From positions 124,001 through 188,000 of the forward strand of contig JAPDJU010000002.1 in NCBI GenBank assembly GCA_029258915.1: a stretch of DNA of 64,000 nt, written 5' to 3'. Below are positions 52,481 through 61,793 of the stretch, in pieces; the first letter of the stretch is position 1, and every line of letters begins with the position of its first letter. This stretch comes from Thermoproteota archaeon (GTDB taxonomy: Archaea; Thermoproteota; Thermoprotei_A; EX4484-217-1). Below the pieces are notes generated by a model. The model ran no database searches. It was not told the origin of the DNA and saw nothing but the letters and a program-made list of their open reading frames with translations. The position numbers and the translations under genes were made by a program.

Positions 52481-54355
52481 TCACATTATTTCTATGTATC
52501 CTATTTTAATTAGAACATCTATAATCTTGTCTAATTTTTCTTCATGTATTATCCCGTATTCTGCTAGTAATGAGGCTATTATATCATCGTATTTTACATG
52601 GCTATCCCAAAGCAGCATCATAGCAGAATAAAGTAAAGTACTTAGCTCTCTGGCTTCTTCCATAAGTTTCACTATTTCTTCATATTCCCTAGGAGTTAGT
52701 TTTTCCCCTAACATTCTGATGCTTATGAACTTACGTTCTTTCAGTTTTAAAACCTTACCTTTAAATTTACTCTTAATCTTAACCTTACGAGTTTTACCTC
52801 TAGGTGCTATAAGTACTCTATTTAAGCTCCTCATATACTTTCTAACAAGTTCCTTAGATTCCGGCCATAAGTTATCAAGTTCTCTCATTGCTTTAAGTGT
52901 TTTCCATTTTAATTCTCTACGCCTAATATTATATACTTCAATATTTTCTAGAGACGACTTAGACATTTTATGATAGAATTCTATTAGCCAATGGTATGCT
53001 ATGTTTAAAAGCATTCTATAATATTCCTTAGATGCAATAATATATGCTGTAGTTAAAGAAATAGTACCTGCTATTCTAAGCATTTCCGGATCCACTTTAT
53101 CCGGAGAATCTAGGTCTGTATGGTAGAATTTATCAGGCCACTGATTCAACATTATAGACGGTATTCCTAAAATGTTAAAAACATCATGATCGCTTCCCGG
53201 CGAATACTGTTCAAAACTATACTTTATTAGTGGAAGTTTACCTAAGCCACCGAATGTTTTTAGTCTTCCTATAACATTTTCTGTAACATACTCTACTATG
53301 GCATTTAATAGAGAAAACCTAGACCATGGAGTTCTAAAGATTATAAAGGTTGAACCTGTTTTCTCCTGAGCTTCGCCAACCATATCCAAGTTAATGACAT
53401 AAGCCATGTTTTTAACGTAGTTTGGTTTAAGAGAAGCTAAAGCATAGGTTCCTGTATATTCGGGAACCCATATAAACCTAAAACCTAAATCAGGTTTCCT
53501 AAGCTTATTACCAACTATTGATTTAACTACCCTAGCTGCTTCCATTAGAGTTGCTGTTCCAGAAGCATTATCATTAGCGCTTGGACTTGGATGGCAATAA
53601 TGTGCAATAAACCCTACAAAACTATCCTCTTTACCTTCATAATCCGCTACAATAACTCTTCCTTTATTTGTCCTAAACTCGGATTTGACGTAGGCCTTTA
53701 AAACAACTTCTGTTCCTTTCTCTAGATACGATAGAAGTTTTTTAGCAGTATTTTCTGATATGGAAAGAGCAATGGTATTGCTATATTTTTCTGCCTCCTC
53801 TCTAGTTAAGAATAATCCATAATACGGTACTGCTCTGGGAACCTTAGAGTCTTTGCGGAAAACAAGAACTCCAGCGGCACCTCTACTAGCAGCTTCAGTA
53901 AAAACCCTATGTGCCCCGCCGTATGTTAAAACAAATTTTCCACTTACATCCTTATTTTTAAAGTTTTCACTAAAGCCTGGACCTACATAAACAAGTTTGC
54001 CTTCAACAAACCTTCCTTTAGTACTCGGACTATGTGCTATAACTAATGTTGGTGAGTCTATAAATCTATGTAGGATTGCATTCTTAGGTTTAACTAAGTG
54101 TAGTGAAGCGTCATAGACATCCCATCCTACACTAACTTTTACTCCGTAAAATTCTGAAACCCCATCGTAGAGAAATTCTACTACTTTAACATCATAATCT
54201 AAACTCTTCACATAATTCTCTATAAACTCTGATGCTTTAACAAGACCAGTAGATCCCTGAATTCTATGATACTTTGAAATTTCATAAAGTATATTTAGAG
54301 AGTTTTTCGGAGAAAATTCACTAGCAATAATGCTTATTAAACCTGTTATCTTCAT
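52481..54355 (-). CDS. M28-family aminopeptidase-like metallopeptidase with inserted PA domain
   Basis: A 624-residue protein without signal peptide. Zinc-ligand motifs are FIAHYCHPSPSANDNASG (His and Asp), PEYTGTYA (Glu), VINLDMVG (Asp) and DKFYHTDLDSPDKVD (His). A protease-associated domain (about residues 85-235, with GGAHRVFTEAASRGAAGVLVF) is inserted before the catalytic core. The C-terminal 170 residues are helical and basic and resemble a winged-helix-like tail. It is expected to cleave N-terminal residues from peptides in the cytoplasm. Gene is single; 54356-54599 upstream holds no gene. Confidence 0.85.
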   Translation of the reverse strand: MKITGLISIIASEFSPKNSLNILYEISKYHRIQGSTGLVKASEFIENYVKSLDYDVKVVEFLYDGVSEFYGVKVSVGWDVYDASLHLVKPKNAILHRFIDSPTLVIAHSPSTKGRFVEGKLVYVGPGFSENFKNKDVSGKFVLTYGGAHRVFTEAASRGAAGVLVFRKDSKVPRAVPYYGLFLTREEAEKYSNTIALSISENTAKKLLSYLEKGTEVVLKAYVKSEFRTNKGRVIVADYEGKEDSFVGFIAHYCHPSPSANDNASGTATLMEAARVVKSIVGNKLRKPDLGFRFIWVPEYTGTYALASLKPNYVKNMAYVINLDMVGEAQEKTGSTFIIFRTPWSRFSLLNAIVEYVTENVIGRLKTFGGLGKLPLIKYSFEQYSPGSDHDVFNILGIPSIMLNQWPDKFYHTDLDSPDKVDPEMLRIAGTISLTTAYIIASKEYYRMLLNIAYHWLIEFYHKMSKSSLENIEVYNIRRRELKWKTLKAMRELDNLWPESKELVRKYMRSLNRVLIAPRGKTRKVKIKSKFKGKVLKLKERKFISIRMLGEKLTPREYEEIVKLMEEARELSTLLYSAMMLLWDSHVKYDDIIASLLAEYGIIHEEKLDKIIDVLIKIGYIEIM

Positions 54356-54599
54356 ATGCGTCTACACCATAAATTCTGCTAGGTTACTATAATTTTTTGC
54401 CTAAGCTATTTTAAGCAAAGACTAGCAAAGATATTAAGTTTTTACTATCATTATACCATAGTTTCCACTATTTAAACAGTTTCTTAAGCTTACTATAGGT
54501 TGTTTTACTAGCCAACATCAATAAACACTGTAAAGGTTAGTGCTTCTTTTCACTAGTTGTATTCATTCCGTTCCCGCACGCAACATCAATGTACAGTTT

Positions 54600-56186
54600 T
54601 TAGCATTTCTTAACAACTATTATTCTATATAACTGAGTGTTATAGCAAGCCTTAGCTACAACATGTTCCACAACTGTCAAATACCCTTTTGCGATTAGTT
54701 CCTCTAGGAAATCTGTACAGCGACTTTTTAACGGAAGAATAAGTATTAATAATGTTTTATTTTCATTTTCTTTTAAAAATATTTTTAGATCATCTAGGGA
54801 AACATGTCTTTTAAATAAATTGAGCGGGGGGTAAATATTTAATTTTTCAAGAACAGCTATTTCATAAACTATTAATGTTACTTGGTTTTTCAAAGAAAAT
54901 TCTACAAAAATGGGTGTTTCCTCACCAAACCTACTTTTTATACTACTTATTGTTTCTAAGAAAACTTCGTTAGTACATTTCCCCTGGGCGATAAAACTAT
55001 ACACAGCAAGCATGTTTGTACAAGGCCATATAACTATGAGCAATAACACTACTGCAGATATTAATGAACTCTTCACCTTACCTATTCTTCTTAAACGGTA
55101 AAGTATTACACTTAATACTTCAGCCATGAACATAGAGTTTAAAGGTAGAAGCTGCTGTAAATAATGGGGACCCCATGCAAACCCAAATATGTTTAATGAC
55201 ATCGCTCCTTTAGTCCCTATAGATAATATTAAAAGTGCGATTAGAGAATAGATAAGCAAAAACCTTGCTAAAACGCTTTTTAAGAGCGCATAAATGGTAA
55301 TAATGAGGAAAATAGCCAAGTACATGTAGAACATAGGTTTCTTAACTAAGTATTGTATGGATAATATAGGTACACCCGAAATTATCATGGTCGCATATTC
55401 CGTAAAAATAAAAACTATTCTTCTGATAAACTCCCCAAACGACATGCTGCCATGAAAACCTGTCCAAGGAGCCTTAAACATAGCTACAATAGAGCCTAAA
55501 GGGTTAATTATGTTAAAGATTAGCATGTTTAAATAACCTATGATGAACCCTAAGAAACAGTATTTAACAAACTTAACACTAGATAGCAGCTTTTTATCAA
55601 ATAATAGTAACCAAGAAGCCGTAAAAGCAATATAGGAAGCTATAGTTGATGGATGGGATTGTAATGCTAAACCAGCTGTTAAGCCGAAAATAAAAATGTC
55701 CTTTTTACTTTCAATCTCTAAGGTTTTTACTAAATATAGAAGGGAAATTGTAAGAAAGAATGGAGCTAAGCTAGCTGACCAAGCTACGTGGCTTGAAATT
55801 AAAATGTGGGCGGGTGATAGAGCAAGTATTAAAGATGCCAGCAGTGCTTTTAAGCTGTTTTTAGTTATTCTTAACGTTAAAAAGTAAAGCAAAGGTATAG
55901 TTAATGAACCAAAAATGGCAATTACAAATCTTGATAATAATATGCTAGGTTTTATCATATAAACAAGTGCTATTAGGTAGTTATAAAGTGCTCCAATAAA
56001 TTCCGCGTTATTAGTTAGCGGTATGAAACCGTACTCTACTATAGCTAAACCTCTAATATTTTCCCCAAGTTCATCGACACGGAAAATAGGATAAAGATTC
56101 AAGAATGGTAATCTTACGATAAATGAGAAAAGGAAAAGCGGGATTGCAACTTTAATGTTTTTATTGAGGAGCCTGTGAAGAAACAT
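54600..56186 (-). CDS. GT39/PMT-like membrane glycosyltransferase
   Basis: A 528-residue polytopic protein with about 11-12 membrane segments. After the first helix comes YPIFRVDELGENIRG, the D-E motif of dolichyl-phosphate-sugar:protein transferases in the first outside loop, followed by family-typical helices. A soluble C-terminal domain of about 120 residues follows. Such enzymes use polyprenyl-phosphate sugars to glycosylate lipids or surface proteins. Acceptor and sugar are not predictable. Gene is single. Confidence 0.75.
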   Translation of the reverse strand: MFLHRLLNKNIKVAIPLFLFSFIVRLPFLNLYPIFRVDELGENIRGLAIVEYGFIPLTNNAEFIGALYNYLIALVYMIKPSILLSRFVIAIFGSLTIPLLYFLTLRITKNSLKALLASLILALSPAHILISSHVAWSASLAPFFLTISLLYLVKTLEIESKKDIFIFGLTAGLALQSHPSTIASYIAFTASWLLLFDKKLLSSVKFVKYCFLGFIIGYLNMLIFNIINPLGSIVAMFKAPWTGFHGSMSFGEFIRRIVFIFTEYATMIISGVPILSIQYLVKKPMFYMYLAIFLIITIYALLKSVLARFLLIYSLIALLILSIGTKGAMSLNIFGFAWGPHYLQQLLPLNSMFMAEVLSVILYRLRRIGKVKSSLISAVVLLLIVIWPCTNMLAVYSFIAQGKCTNEVFLETISSIKSRFGEETPIFVEFSLKNQVTLIVYEIAVLEKLNIYPPLNLFKRHVSLDDLKIFLKENENKTLLILILPLKSRCTDFLEELIAKGYLTVVEHVVAKACYNTQLYRIIVVKKC

Positions 56187-56281
56187 GTAACCTCAATAAT
56201 TACTTTGTAAGAAACGCTAAATTAATTATTGTCTTGCCATTTCTTTTATAACACCGTATTCGCTTAGTCTCACATTATGCT

Positions 56282-56677
56282 TTAAAGCTTAGGTGTATAA
56301 ACAGTAATTTGTTTCCATCGGACTTTAATCCCTTTCTTCAGCCTTTCTTCTAGTTCTTTTTTCAATGTAGACCTTGTTATTACAGTTTTCACAATAACGT
56401 TAGAGTTTTTATCAATACTACATATTAAAACATAGTTTTTTGTCCAAACAATTACCTTATCTGTAAAGGTTTTAAATTCCCCGTCTCTAAATACGTTTCT
56501 AACAATGTTAACTATTGCTTCTTTACTTACTCCCTTAAAGCCCCAATGTCTTCTCTCTATAAATCTTTCAATAGCGTGCTTAGACAAGTGAATATTTACT
56601 TTACCTTCTTTAGCAAGATATTTGAAAGCTATTCTACAGTCAACAAAATCACAGCATTCTTCAGACATATAGAACAC
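56282..56677 (-). CDS. Small protein with a DUF4258-like core
   Basis: A 131-residue protein. The segment NIHLSKHAIERFIERRHWG recalls the S-x-HA-x-ER-x-x-ER motif of DUF4258 and related RelE-fold proteins, followed by beta strands (KTFTDKVIVWTKNYVLICSI, VIVKTVITRS). An N-terminal Cys pair and a basic C-terminus are present. RelE-like or BrnT-like toxins share this fold, but no antitoxin is adjacent. It lies eight bases downstream of asnS on the same strand. Function unknown. Confidence 0.5.
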   Translation of the reverse strand: MFYMSEECCDFVDCRIAFKYLAKEGKVNIHLSKHAIERFIERRHWGFKGVSKEAIVNIVRNVFRDGEFKTFTDKVIVWTKNYVLICSIDKNSNVIVKTVITRSTLKKELEERLKKGIKVRWKQITVYTPKL

Positions 56678-56685
56678 TTTACATG

Positions 56686-57972
56686 TTAAGGTCTCAGTCT
56701 TTCTCTAAACCTGGGGAACGGTATTGCATCTCTAATGTGATCTAAACCTGCAACCCACATGACAGTTCTTTCAATACCTAAACCGAATCCTGAGTGAGGC
56801 ACTGAACCATATTTTCTAAGGTCAAGATACCACTTATATTCTTCAGGGTTTAGCCCAAACTCTGATATCCTTTTAAGTAAAGTGTTGTAGTCATTCTCTC
56901 TTACACTTCCACCCACTATTTCACCATATCCTTCAGGTGCAAGTAGGTCGAATCCTAAAACAAACCTAGGGTCTTCAGGGTCAAGTTTCATATAGAATGC
57001 TTTAATTTGTCTTGGAAAATGAGTTATGAAGAATGGTTTGTCAAATTCCTGAGTTAATATTCTTTCTTCATCTGCTCCTAAATCATCGCCCCATTTCACA
57101 TCGACACCTTTCTTCTGCAATATTTCAATAGCATCATCGTATCTTATTCTCGGATATGGTGGTTTAGCATTTTCCAAAAACTTAACATTTCTCTTTAAGA
57201 ATTCTAATTCCTCTATTCTTTCATCTAAAACCTTACGTACAATATAGCTGACAAGTTCTTCAGTAATTTTCACCATATCCTCCATACCATACCATGCTGC
57301 TTCAGCTTCTAAATGCCAATATTCTGCAAGATGCCTCCTTGTTCTAGATTTTTCAGCTCTAAATGATGGTGTTAGGCTCCAAACCTTATCTAAAACATAA
57401 ATTAAGGATTCAAGGTAGAGTTGAGCGCTTTGACTAAGATATGCTTTCTGACCGAAATAGTTTATTTCGAACTGTGTTGCACCGCTTTCGCATGCAGACC
57501 CTGTAATTATTGGGGGTGTTACTTCCCACCAGCCATTTTTATTGAAATATTCTCTACCTGCCTGTAGTACGGCATGTTTAATCTTCATGATTGCTTGAAG
57601 TTTTCTAGATCTAAGCCATAGATGTCTATTATCTAAAAGATAGTCTACTCCTTCACCTCCTCTTATAGGGAACCAGTCGGATAACCCGACTATTTTCAGT
57701 TTAAAAACATGGACCTCGTAGCCTGTAGGTGCTCTGGGCTCTTTTCTAACTACTCCTTCGACTATACAGCTGCTTTCCCTAGTTATTTTCTCCGCATTAA
57801 TCCATGTTTTACTATCTACATTTCCCCTATCAATAACGCATTGAATTATACCGCTAGAGTCTCTAAGAACAATAAATACTTTGCCCCCAACTACTCTCTT
57901 CCTATAAACCCATCCTTTAAGTTTGACAGTAAGCCCTACTGCTTCATCTTTTAAAGTTTCTTTAATAAGCAT
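56686..57972 (-). CDS. asnS: Asparaginyl-tRNA synthetase
   Basis: About 428 residues from the ATG at 57972; the longer reading to 58011 adds 13 residues that do not fit the family. The OB-fold anticodon domain is at the N-terminus (LKGWVYRKRVVGGKVFIVLRDSSGIIQ). Class II motif 2 is TPSFRAEKSRTRRHLAEYWHLEAE and motif 3 is GSVPHSGFGLGIERTVMWVAGL. The sequence follows archaeal AsnRS closely and keeps the anticodon domain, unlike archaeal asparagine synthetase paralogues. It charges tRNA-Asn with asparagine. Confidence 0.92.
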   Translation of the reverse strand: MLIKETLKDEAVGLTVKLKGWVYRKRVVGGKVFIVLRDSSGIIQCVIDRGNVDSKTWINAEKITRESSCIVEGVVRKEPRAPTGYEVHVFKLKIVGLSDWFPIRGGEGVDYLLDNRHLWLRSRKLQAIMKIKHAVLQAGREYFNKNGWWEVTPPIITGSACESGATQFEINYFGQKAYLSQSAQLYLESLIYVLDKVWSLTPSFRAEKSRTRRHLAEYWHLEAEAAWYGMEDMVKITEELVSYIVRKVLDERIEELEFLKRNVKFLENAKPPYPRIRYDDAIEILQKKGVDVKWGDDLGADEERILTQEFDKPFFITHFPRQIKAFYMKLDPEDPRFVLGFDLLAPEGYGEIVGGSVRENDYNTLLKRISEFGLNPEEYKWYLDLRKYGSVPHSGFGLGIERTVMWVAGLDHIRDAIPFPRFRERLRP

Positions 57973-58049
57973 TGCATATCGCGCCTCTAAGTACCTACAG
58001 TAGTAGTTCAAAAATTCAGATTCTAAAAATGTTATGGTAATGTTGAATA

Positions 58050-58862
58050 TTAAACTGTAGAAGCGTATTGATTGCCTGATTTATGTTTCTCTAAAATTAT
58101 GAACTCACAGTAGTTATCCCCTTTAGCTATACATTTAATTTCTTTAGCAACCATGCTTTTTCCAAGTATATAACTTGCGAATCCGCTGATAATTCCCCTT
58201 ATGAAATGGCTTTGTGGTGTTTTGAATTTCCCTTTTACCATATTGCATTCCCAGTTATCAGTCATTCTTAAAACAATGATATTATTCTTTAAATGTATGT
58301 CAACATGGCTTATGACAAACCATCCTAAAACAATGCCCCTAAGTTTAAGCATCGCAAAATAGTCCTCTATATTCTCAAACTTATATTTCTCTTTAAACTC
58401 CTTCGCCACACCTAATCCTCCCTGATATCCTATGTTCCATAGAAGTATTGGTCCAGCTGTTTTACCATATTCCTTCTTTATACCTCCTACTATACTTTTT
58501 AGCACTGGTTCACCAAACATAACAATCCTCATCCCATGGAATCTTAAGGGATAATATTTTAAAGGAATAGCTTTGTAAGGAAGTTCACCATATGAAACAT
58601 GATCTATGCCTTCAATTTCTAAGAGATCCCTTACAACATCAGTTAATTCTCCTACATCTCTAGCTCCAACAATTAATGTCATATCTATTTTTTCATCAGA
58701 CCTTTTATTGGCATAGCTTAATACCTTGGTTCCTTCGCGAGTTACCATGTTTAAAATACCGTCTAAAAGAAATGGTTTCGAAATTTTTACTTTTAATACA
58801 TAGAGCTTTCCCCAACACTCTATATAGGAGCCTAAGTCAAATTCCTTTAATTTTTCCACCAT
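58050..58862 (-). CDS. V4R-domain sensor protein with N-terminal ACT-like domain
   Basis: A 270-residue soluble protein. Residues 1-85 form an ACT-like beta-alpha fold (GTKVLSYANKR, MTLIVGARDVG). The C-terminal half is a V4R domain, ending in the hallmark CIAKGDNYCEFIILEK. V4R domains bind small hydrophobic molecules in signalling and in bacteriochlorophyll-related proteins. No output domain is present, so it may regulate a partner protein or bind a ligand. It is upstream of asnS on the same strand but 77 bases away. Confidence 0.75.
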   Translation of the reverse strand: MVEKLKEFDLGSYIECWGKLYVLKVKISKPFLLDGILNMVTREGTKVLSYANKRSDEKIDMTLIVGARDVGELTDVVRDLLEIEGIDHVSYGELPYKAIPLKYYPLRFHGMRIVMFGEPVLKSIVGGIKKEYGKTAGPILLWNIGYQGGLGVAKEFKEKYKFENIEDYFAMLKLRGIVLGWFVISHVDIHLKNNIIVLRMTDNWECNMVKGKFKTPQSHFIRGIISGFASYILGKSMVAKEIKCIAKGDNYCEFIILEKHKSGNQYASTV

Positions 58863-58929
58863 TCCAAAACACCTTATTTAGGAGAAAATGTATACTGTAA
58901 TTGCATGCTCCACTATTCTACTGTTATTC

Positions 58930-60681
58930 TTAATATTTTAGTTCACTCACTATTTCTTCTAAGTTATCGACTATCTCTTTAAGTTTATCTAGTAATGCTT
59001 TAGCTTTTTCAAACATCTCTTCAGCCTTGTCTATTGATTCTTCTTCTAAATATGATTTCATATCTGAAATTGTAGATTTTAATTCGTCATATGTTTCCTT
59101 GAATTGTTGCACAAGCGAATATGCCTCCGTTGAATTTTCAACATAGGCTTCTGGATTAAGCTCAAGATATTCATTATATATGCTATTAGCTTCTTCTTCC
59201 AGCTCTTCCATTTTACCTTCTAATTCTTCCTCTTCTTCTGCTTCTTCTAGAATATCTTCTGCTTCTTCAACATATTCATTAGCTTTTTCAATTAATTCTT
59301 TAGCATCGTTTAGAGCCTCTTTGGCAGCTGTAAAGTTTTCATGTTCAATAGCCTCTTCGGCTACTGCTACCATTTCTGAAGCATTTGCTACCAATTCTTC
59401 GGCTGTTCTTAAGTATTCTAGGGCTTCAGTTGCATTAGCGGCTTCAGCTTCTTCTGTAAGCCTATTTATCTTGTCTGATAGCTTGTTTATTTTATTCCTT
59501 AGCTCCTCTACTTTCTCCTTAAGCTCTTCTTCTTCCTCTACCATTTTCTCTAACACATCTTTTACTTCGTCTATTATTTCTTCAGCTTTTTTGACAATAA
59601 TATCCGCTTCAGAAATTAACTCTAATGCTTTAGTATAATTACCATCCTCTGCTAAAGCTTGGACTTCCCGGAGAATTTCCTGGGCATTACCAATTAGTTC
59701 TCTTGACTTGTTAAGTAACGGTAATGCTTCAGTTACATTGTACTCTAATGACTTATTTTCTAACGTTTCAATTTTAGCTGATAATTTTCCTATTTTCTTT
59801 TGCAATTCCTCTATTTTTTCGACAAGGTCTTCCTCAAACTCTTCTTCTACAATTGTTTTTACTTTCTCTCCGTATAACCCCTCAATTCTTGCTAAAACAT
59901 CTGCTAACACGGTAACAGTGTGGTTAAGATTTATTATAGCTCGGTCTATTGCTTCTATTGCGGCTTCAGAAGCATTAACTCTCTGTAATAACTCTCTCAC
60001 TTTTTGTAATAACATTATTGTTCTATTAATATTTTCGATACTTAATTCTACACCTTTAGTTACATTAACATCTACTTTCTTCTCAGATATCCTTTTAACT
60101 AAGTTGAAAACTGTTTTAATTGTTTTCTTAGAAACCTCTTTGACTTCATTTTCTTTTATTCTCTTACTAATTTCCTTAAGTATTTTAATTGTTTTCTTAA
60201 GTTCACCTTTCTTAAGAGCTACCGATGCATTTTCAAGTTCAGGCAATACACCAGTTATGTTTAGTATTATAACTTTCTTGTAAGCTATGTTAATTGCTTC
60301 TTCAACTTTTGAAACTTCTATAACTATCGAAATATTTACTGTAATATTCATGTTGGATTTTAACAATTCAAAATATTTTTCTAAAGTGATTTTTAACTCT
60401 GAAAGCTCATCTTCACTCATATCAAATAATTCGTCATCAGTAATGTTTACCGCATCTTCTATTTCAATAAGTAATTGTTTATCAACGTTTATGGAGGCTT
60501 GGAGAAGCCTCTTAATAAGCTCTCTATATGCTTTTATGGTTTCTATTAATCCTGCTATATTTCCATGAGCCTCCATTTCTTGAGCCTTAAATACGGGTAA
60601 ACTGCTAACTACTATGCTCATTAGTAGCATTAATACTAAGGCTATAGCTTTTAACTCTACCTTTATATATGATGCTCTCAT
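58930..60681 (-). CDS. Exported coiled-coil protein
   Basis: About 583 residues from the ATG at 60681 (SD aaggtgg upstream; a GTG four codons earlier lies inside that SD). A signal peptide or anchor covers about residues 10-33. The rest is almost entirely Glu/Lys/Leu heptad repeat, with recurring units around KIEELQKKIGKLSAKIETLENK and ELRNKINKLSDKINRLTEEA, and many NVT/NIT/NYT sequons. It is probably a long extracellular or surface-attached rod. The wHTH regulator gene ends 92 bases upstream and the RND exporter precedes that, all on this strand. Confidence 0.75.
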   Translation of the reverse strand: MRASYIKVELKAIALVLMLLMSIVVSSLPVFKAQEMEAHGNIAGLIETIKAYRELIKRLLQASINVDKQLLIEIEDAVNITDDELFDMSEDELSELKITLEKYFELLKSNMNITVNISIVIEVSKVEEAINIAYKKVIILNITGVLPELENASVALKKGELKKTIKILKEISKRIKENEVKEVSKKTIKTVFNLVKRISEKKVDVNVTKGVELSIENINRTIMLLQKVRELLQRVNASEAAIEAIDRAIINLNHTVTVLADVLARIEGLYGEKVKTIVEEEFEEDLVEKIEELQKKIGKLSAKIETLENKSLEYNVTEALPLLNKSRELIGNAQEILREVQALAEDGNYTKALELISEADIIVKKAEEIIDEVKDVLEKMVEEEEELKEKVEELRNKINKLSDKINRLTEEAEAANATEALEYLRTAEELVANASEMVAVAEEAIEHENFTAAKEALNDAKELIEKANEYVEEAEDILEEAEEEEELEGKMEELEEEANSIYNEYLELNPEAYVENSTEAYSLVQQFKETYDELKSTISDMKSYLEEESIDKAEEMFEKAKALLDKLKEIVDNLEEIVSELKY

Positions 60682-60749
60682 TATACTTTCCACCTTGCCT
60701 TTACATATCTAATCTTAACTAGGATGTTTCATGCTTTTAAGAAACCCCG

Positions 60750-60773
60750 TGAAACGGAAATGAAACCGTTTCA
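60750..60773. promoter_or_regulatory. GAAAC/GTTTC inverted repeat between the regulator and coiled-coil genes
   Basis: TGAAACGG (60750-60757) and CCGTTTCA (60766-60773) form an 8-base inverted repeat around AAATGAAA. A second overlapping palindrome ATGAAAC-C-GTTTCAT covers 60760-60774. Further GTTTC/GAAAC units lie at 60725-60745. The cluster sits at the 3' end of the winged-helix gene and about 80 bases upstream of the coiled-coil gene start. It could be the operator bound by that regulator, or a transcript-end hairpin; there is no T-run after it on the minus strand, which argues against a terminator. Confidence 0.5.
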
Positions 60774-61664
60774 TCAATCTTTCTTCTTTAAAATAAGTTC
60801 GCTTACACGACCTTTTTTCCTTATTTCAATATATCCTAGTTTCTCTAGTCTTTTAACATGTCTCCAAAATGTTGCCTTAGGTATACCGAGTTTCTTACGT
60901 AATTCGCTTTGAAGCGCTATTCCTTTAGAAGCTTCTAATTCCTTTAGAATTTTTCTATCTAGTTCATCAAGTTCTATTATAGTTATTTCTTCTTCAGCAA
61001 GAGCCCTATGTTTCTTCCATTTTCTAACAGCAGTAATTACTAAAATAACTATTACAAAGCTTAGAACGGTGATGTATTCTAAGGGTATTTGAAAAGGCAA
61101 TACAGGGGCTTCTCTTTTAGGAGATGCCGTAGGGGCTATTGGAGTAGTTGTTACAGTAGTAATAGTGTATTCTAATCTAGTAGGCCCATAGAATATTATA
61201 ACTAAGTTACTGTTTTCATAATACGTTTTCACTATATTGGTTGGCAATGAAAGCAGTATTACACCAGGTTCTATGATTAAAGTTAATTCCTGAGCACTAA
61301 TTATTTCCAGCACAGACTTACCATCGATAGTAGTTGTATTTGCAACGTATTCTATAGTAAGAAAGCCTTTACCAGATGACGGTATATAGACTGAGTTATT
61401 AATTAAAATTGAAGGTATTAAGGTGTCATTTACATAGACTTCTAAACTTATGGGAACAGGTTTAATAGGTAAGAATATCTCATTAAGACCTTCCTTAACT
61501 TCACCAATTATCTTAACATATACGGCACCAGTATTTCTTATTTTAACTCTATTAGATGCCGATACTGTAGAAACGGGAGGAACAGAGATTAAAACAGCTA
61601 AAAGAAAGAAACAAAGTAAAGCAAGACCCACTAGCTTGATGCGTGTATTGATTATTTTAACCAT
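60774..61664 (-). CDS. Membrane-anchored winged-helix regulator
   Basis: About 297 residues from the ATG at 61664; an upstream in-frame start adds an implausible stretch. Order: signal/membrane segment (about residues 10-30), extracytoplasmic beta domain (about 35-165) with EVYVNDTLIP-type strands, Thr/Pro linker, membrane segment (about 190-212, ITVLSFVIVILVITAV), then a basic stop-transfer and a winged helix (about 230-295) with ELDRKILKELEASKG and KLGIPKATFWRHVKRLEKLGY. This design would pass an outside signal directly to DNA. The same design occurs, frameshifted, at 10018-10930. Confidence 0.8.
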   Translation of the reverse strand: MVKIINTRIKLVGLALLCFFLLAVLISVPPVSTVSASNRVKIRNTGAVYVKIIGEVKEGLNEIFLPIKPVPISLEVYVNDTLIPSILINNSVYIPSSGKGFLTIEYVANTTTIDGKSVLEIISAQELTLIIEPGVILLSLPTNIVKTYYENSNLVIIFYGPTRLEYTITTVTTTPIAPTASPKREAPVLPFQIPLEYITVLSFVIVILVITAVRKWKKHRALAEEEITIIELDELDRKILKELEASKGIALQSELRKKLGIPKATFWRHVKRLEKLGYIEIRKKGRVSELILKKKD

Positions 61665-61793
61665 TCTGATTACCTTATTCGAGAATAATAGGAAATATGT
61701 TAAATAAAAAAGTATTGACCCGTTTCCACAGACAAGTAGAATTATAGGTTTAATCATTTTTGTTTAGACTATGTTTCACAATACTTCAGAAAT

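Noticed and set aside
54356-54599. Small RNA or short gene in the 244-base gap
   Set aside because: Only AT-rich sequence and short frames without SD or motif; nothing supportable.
59180-60568. Serine-rich plus-strand ORFs
   Set aside because: They are mirror readings of the Glu/Lys heptad-repeat gene on the minus strand; composition explains their length.
58930-60681. Direct-repeat or CRISPR-like array
   Set aside because: The periodicity comes from protein heptads and is not an exact DNA repeat with spacers.
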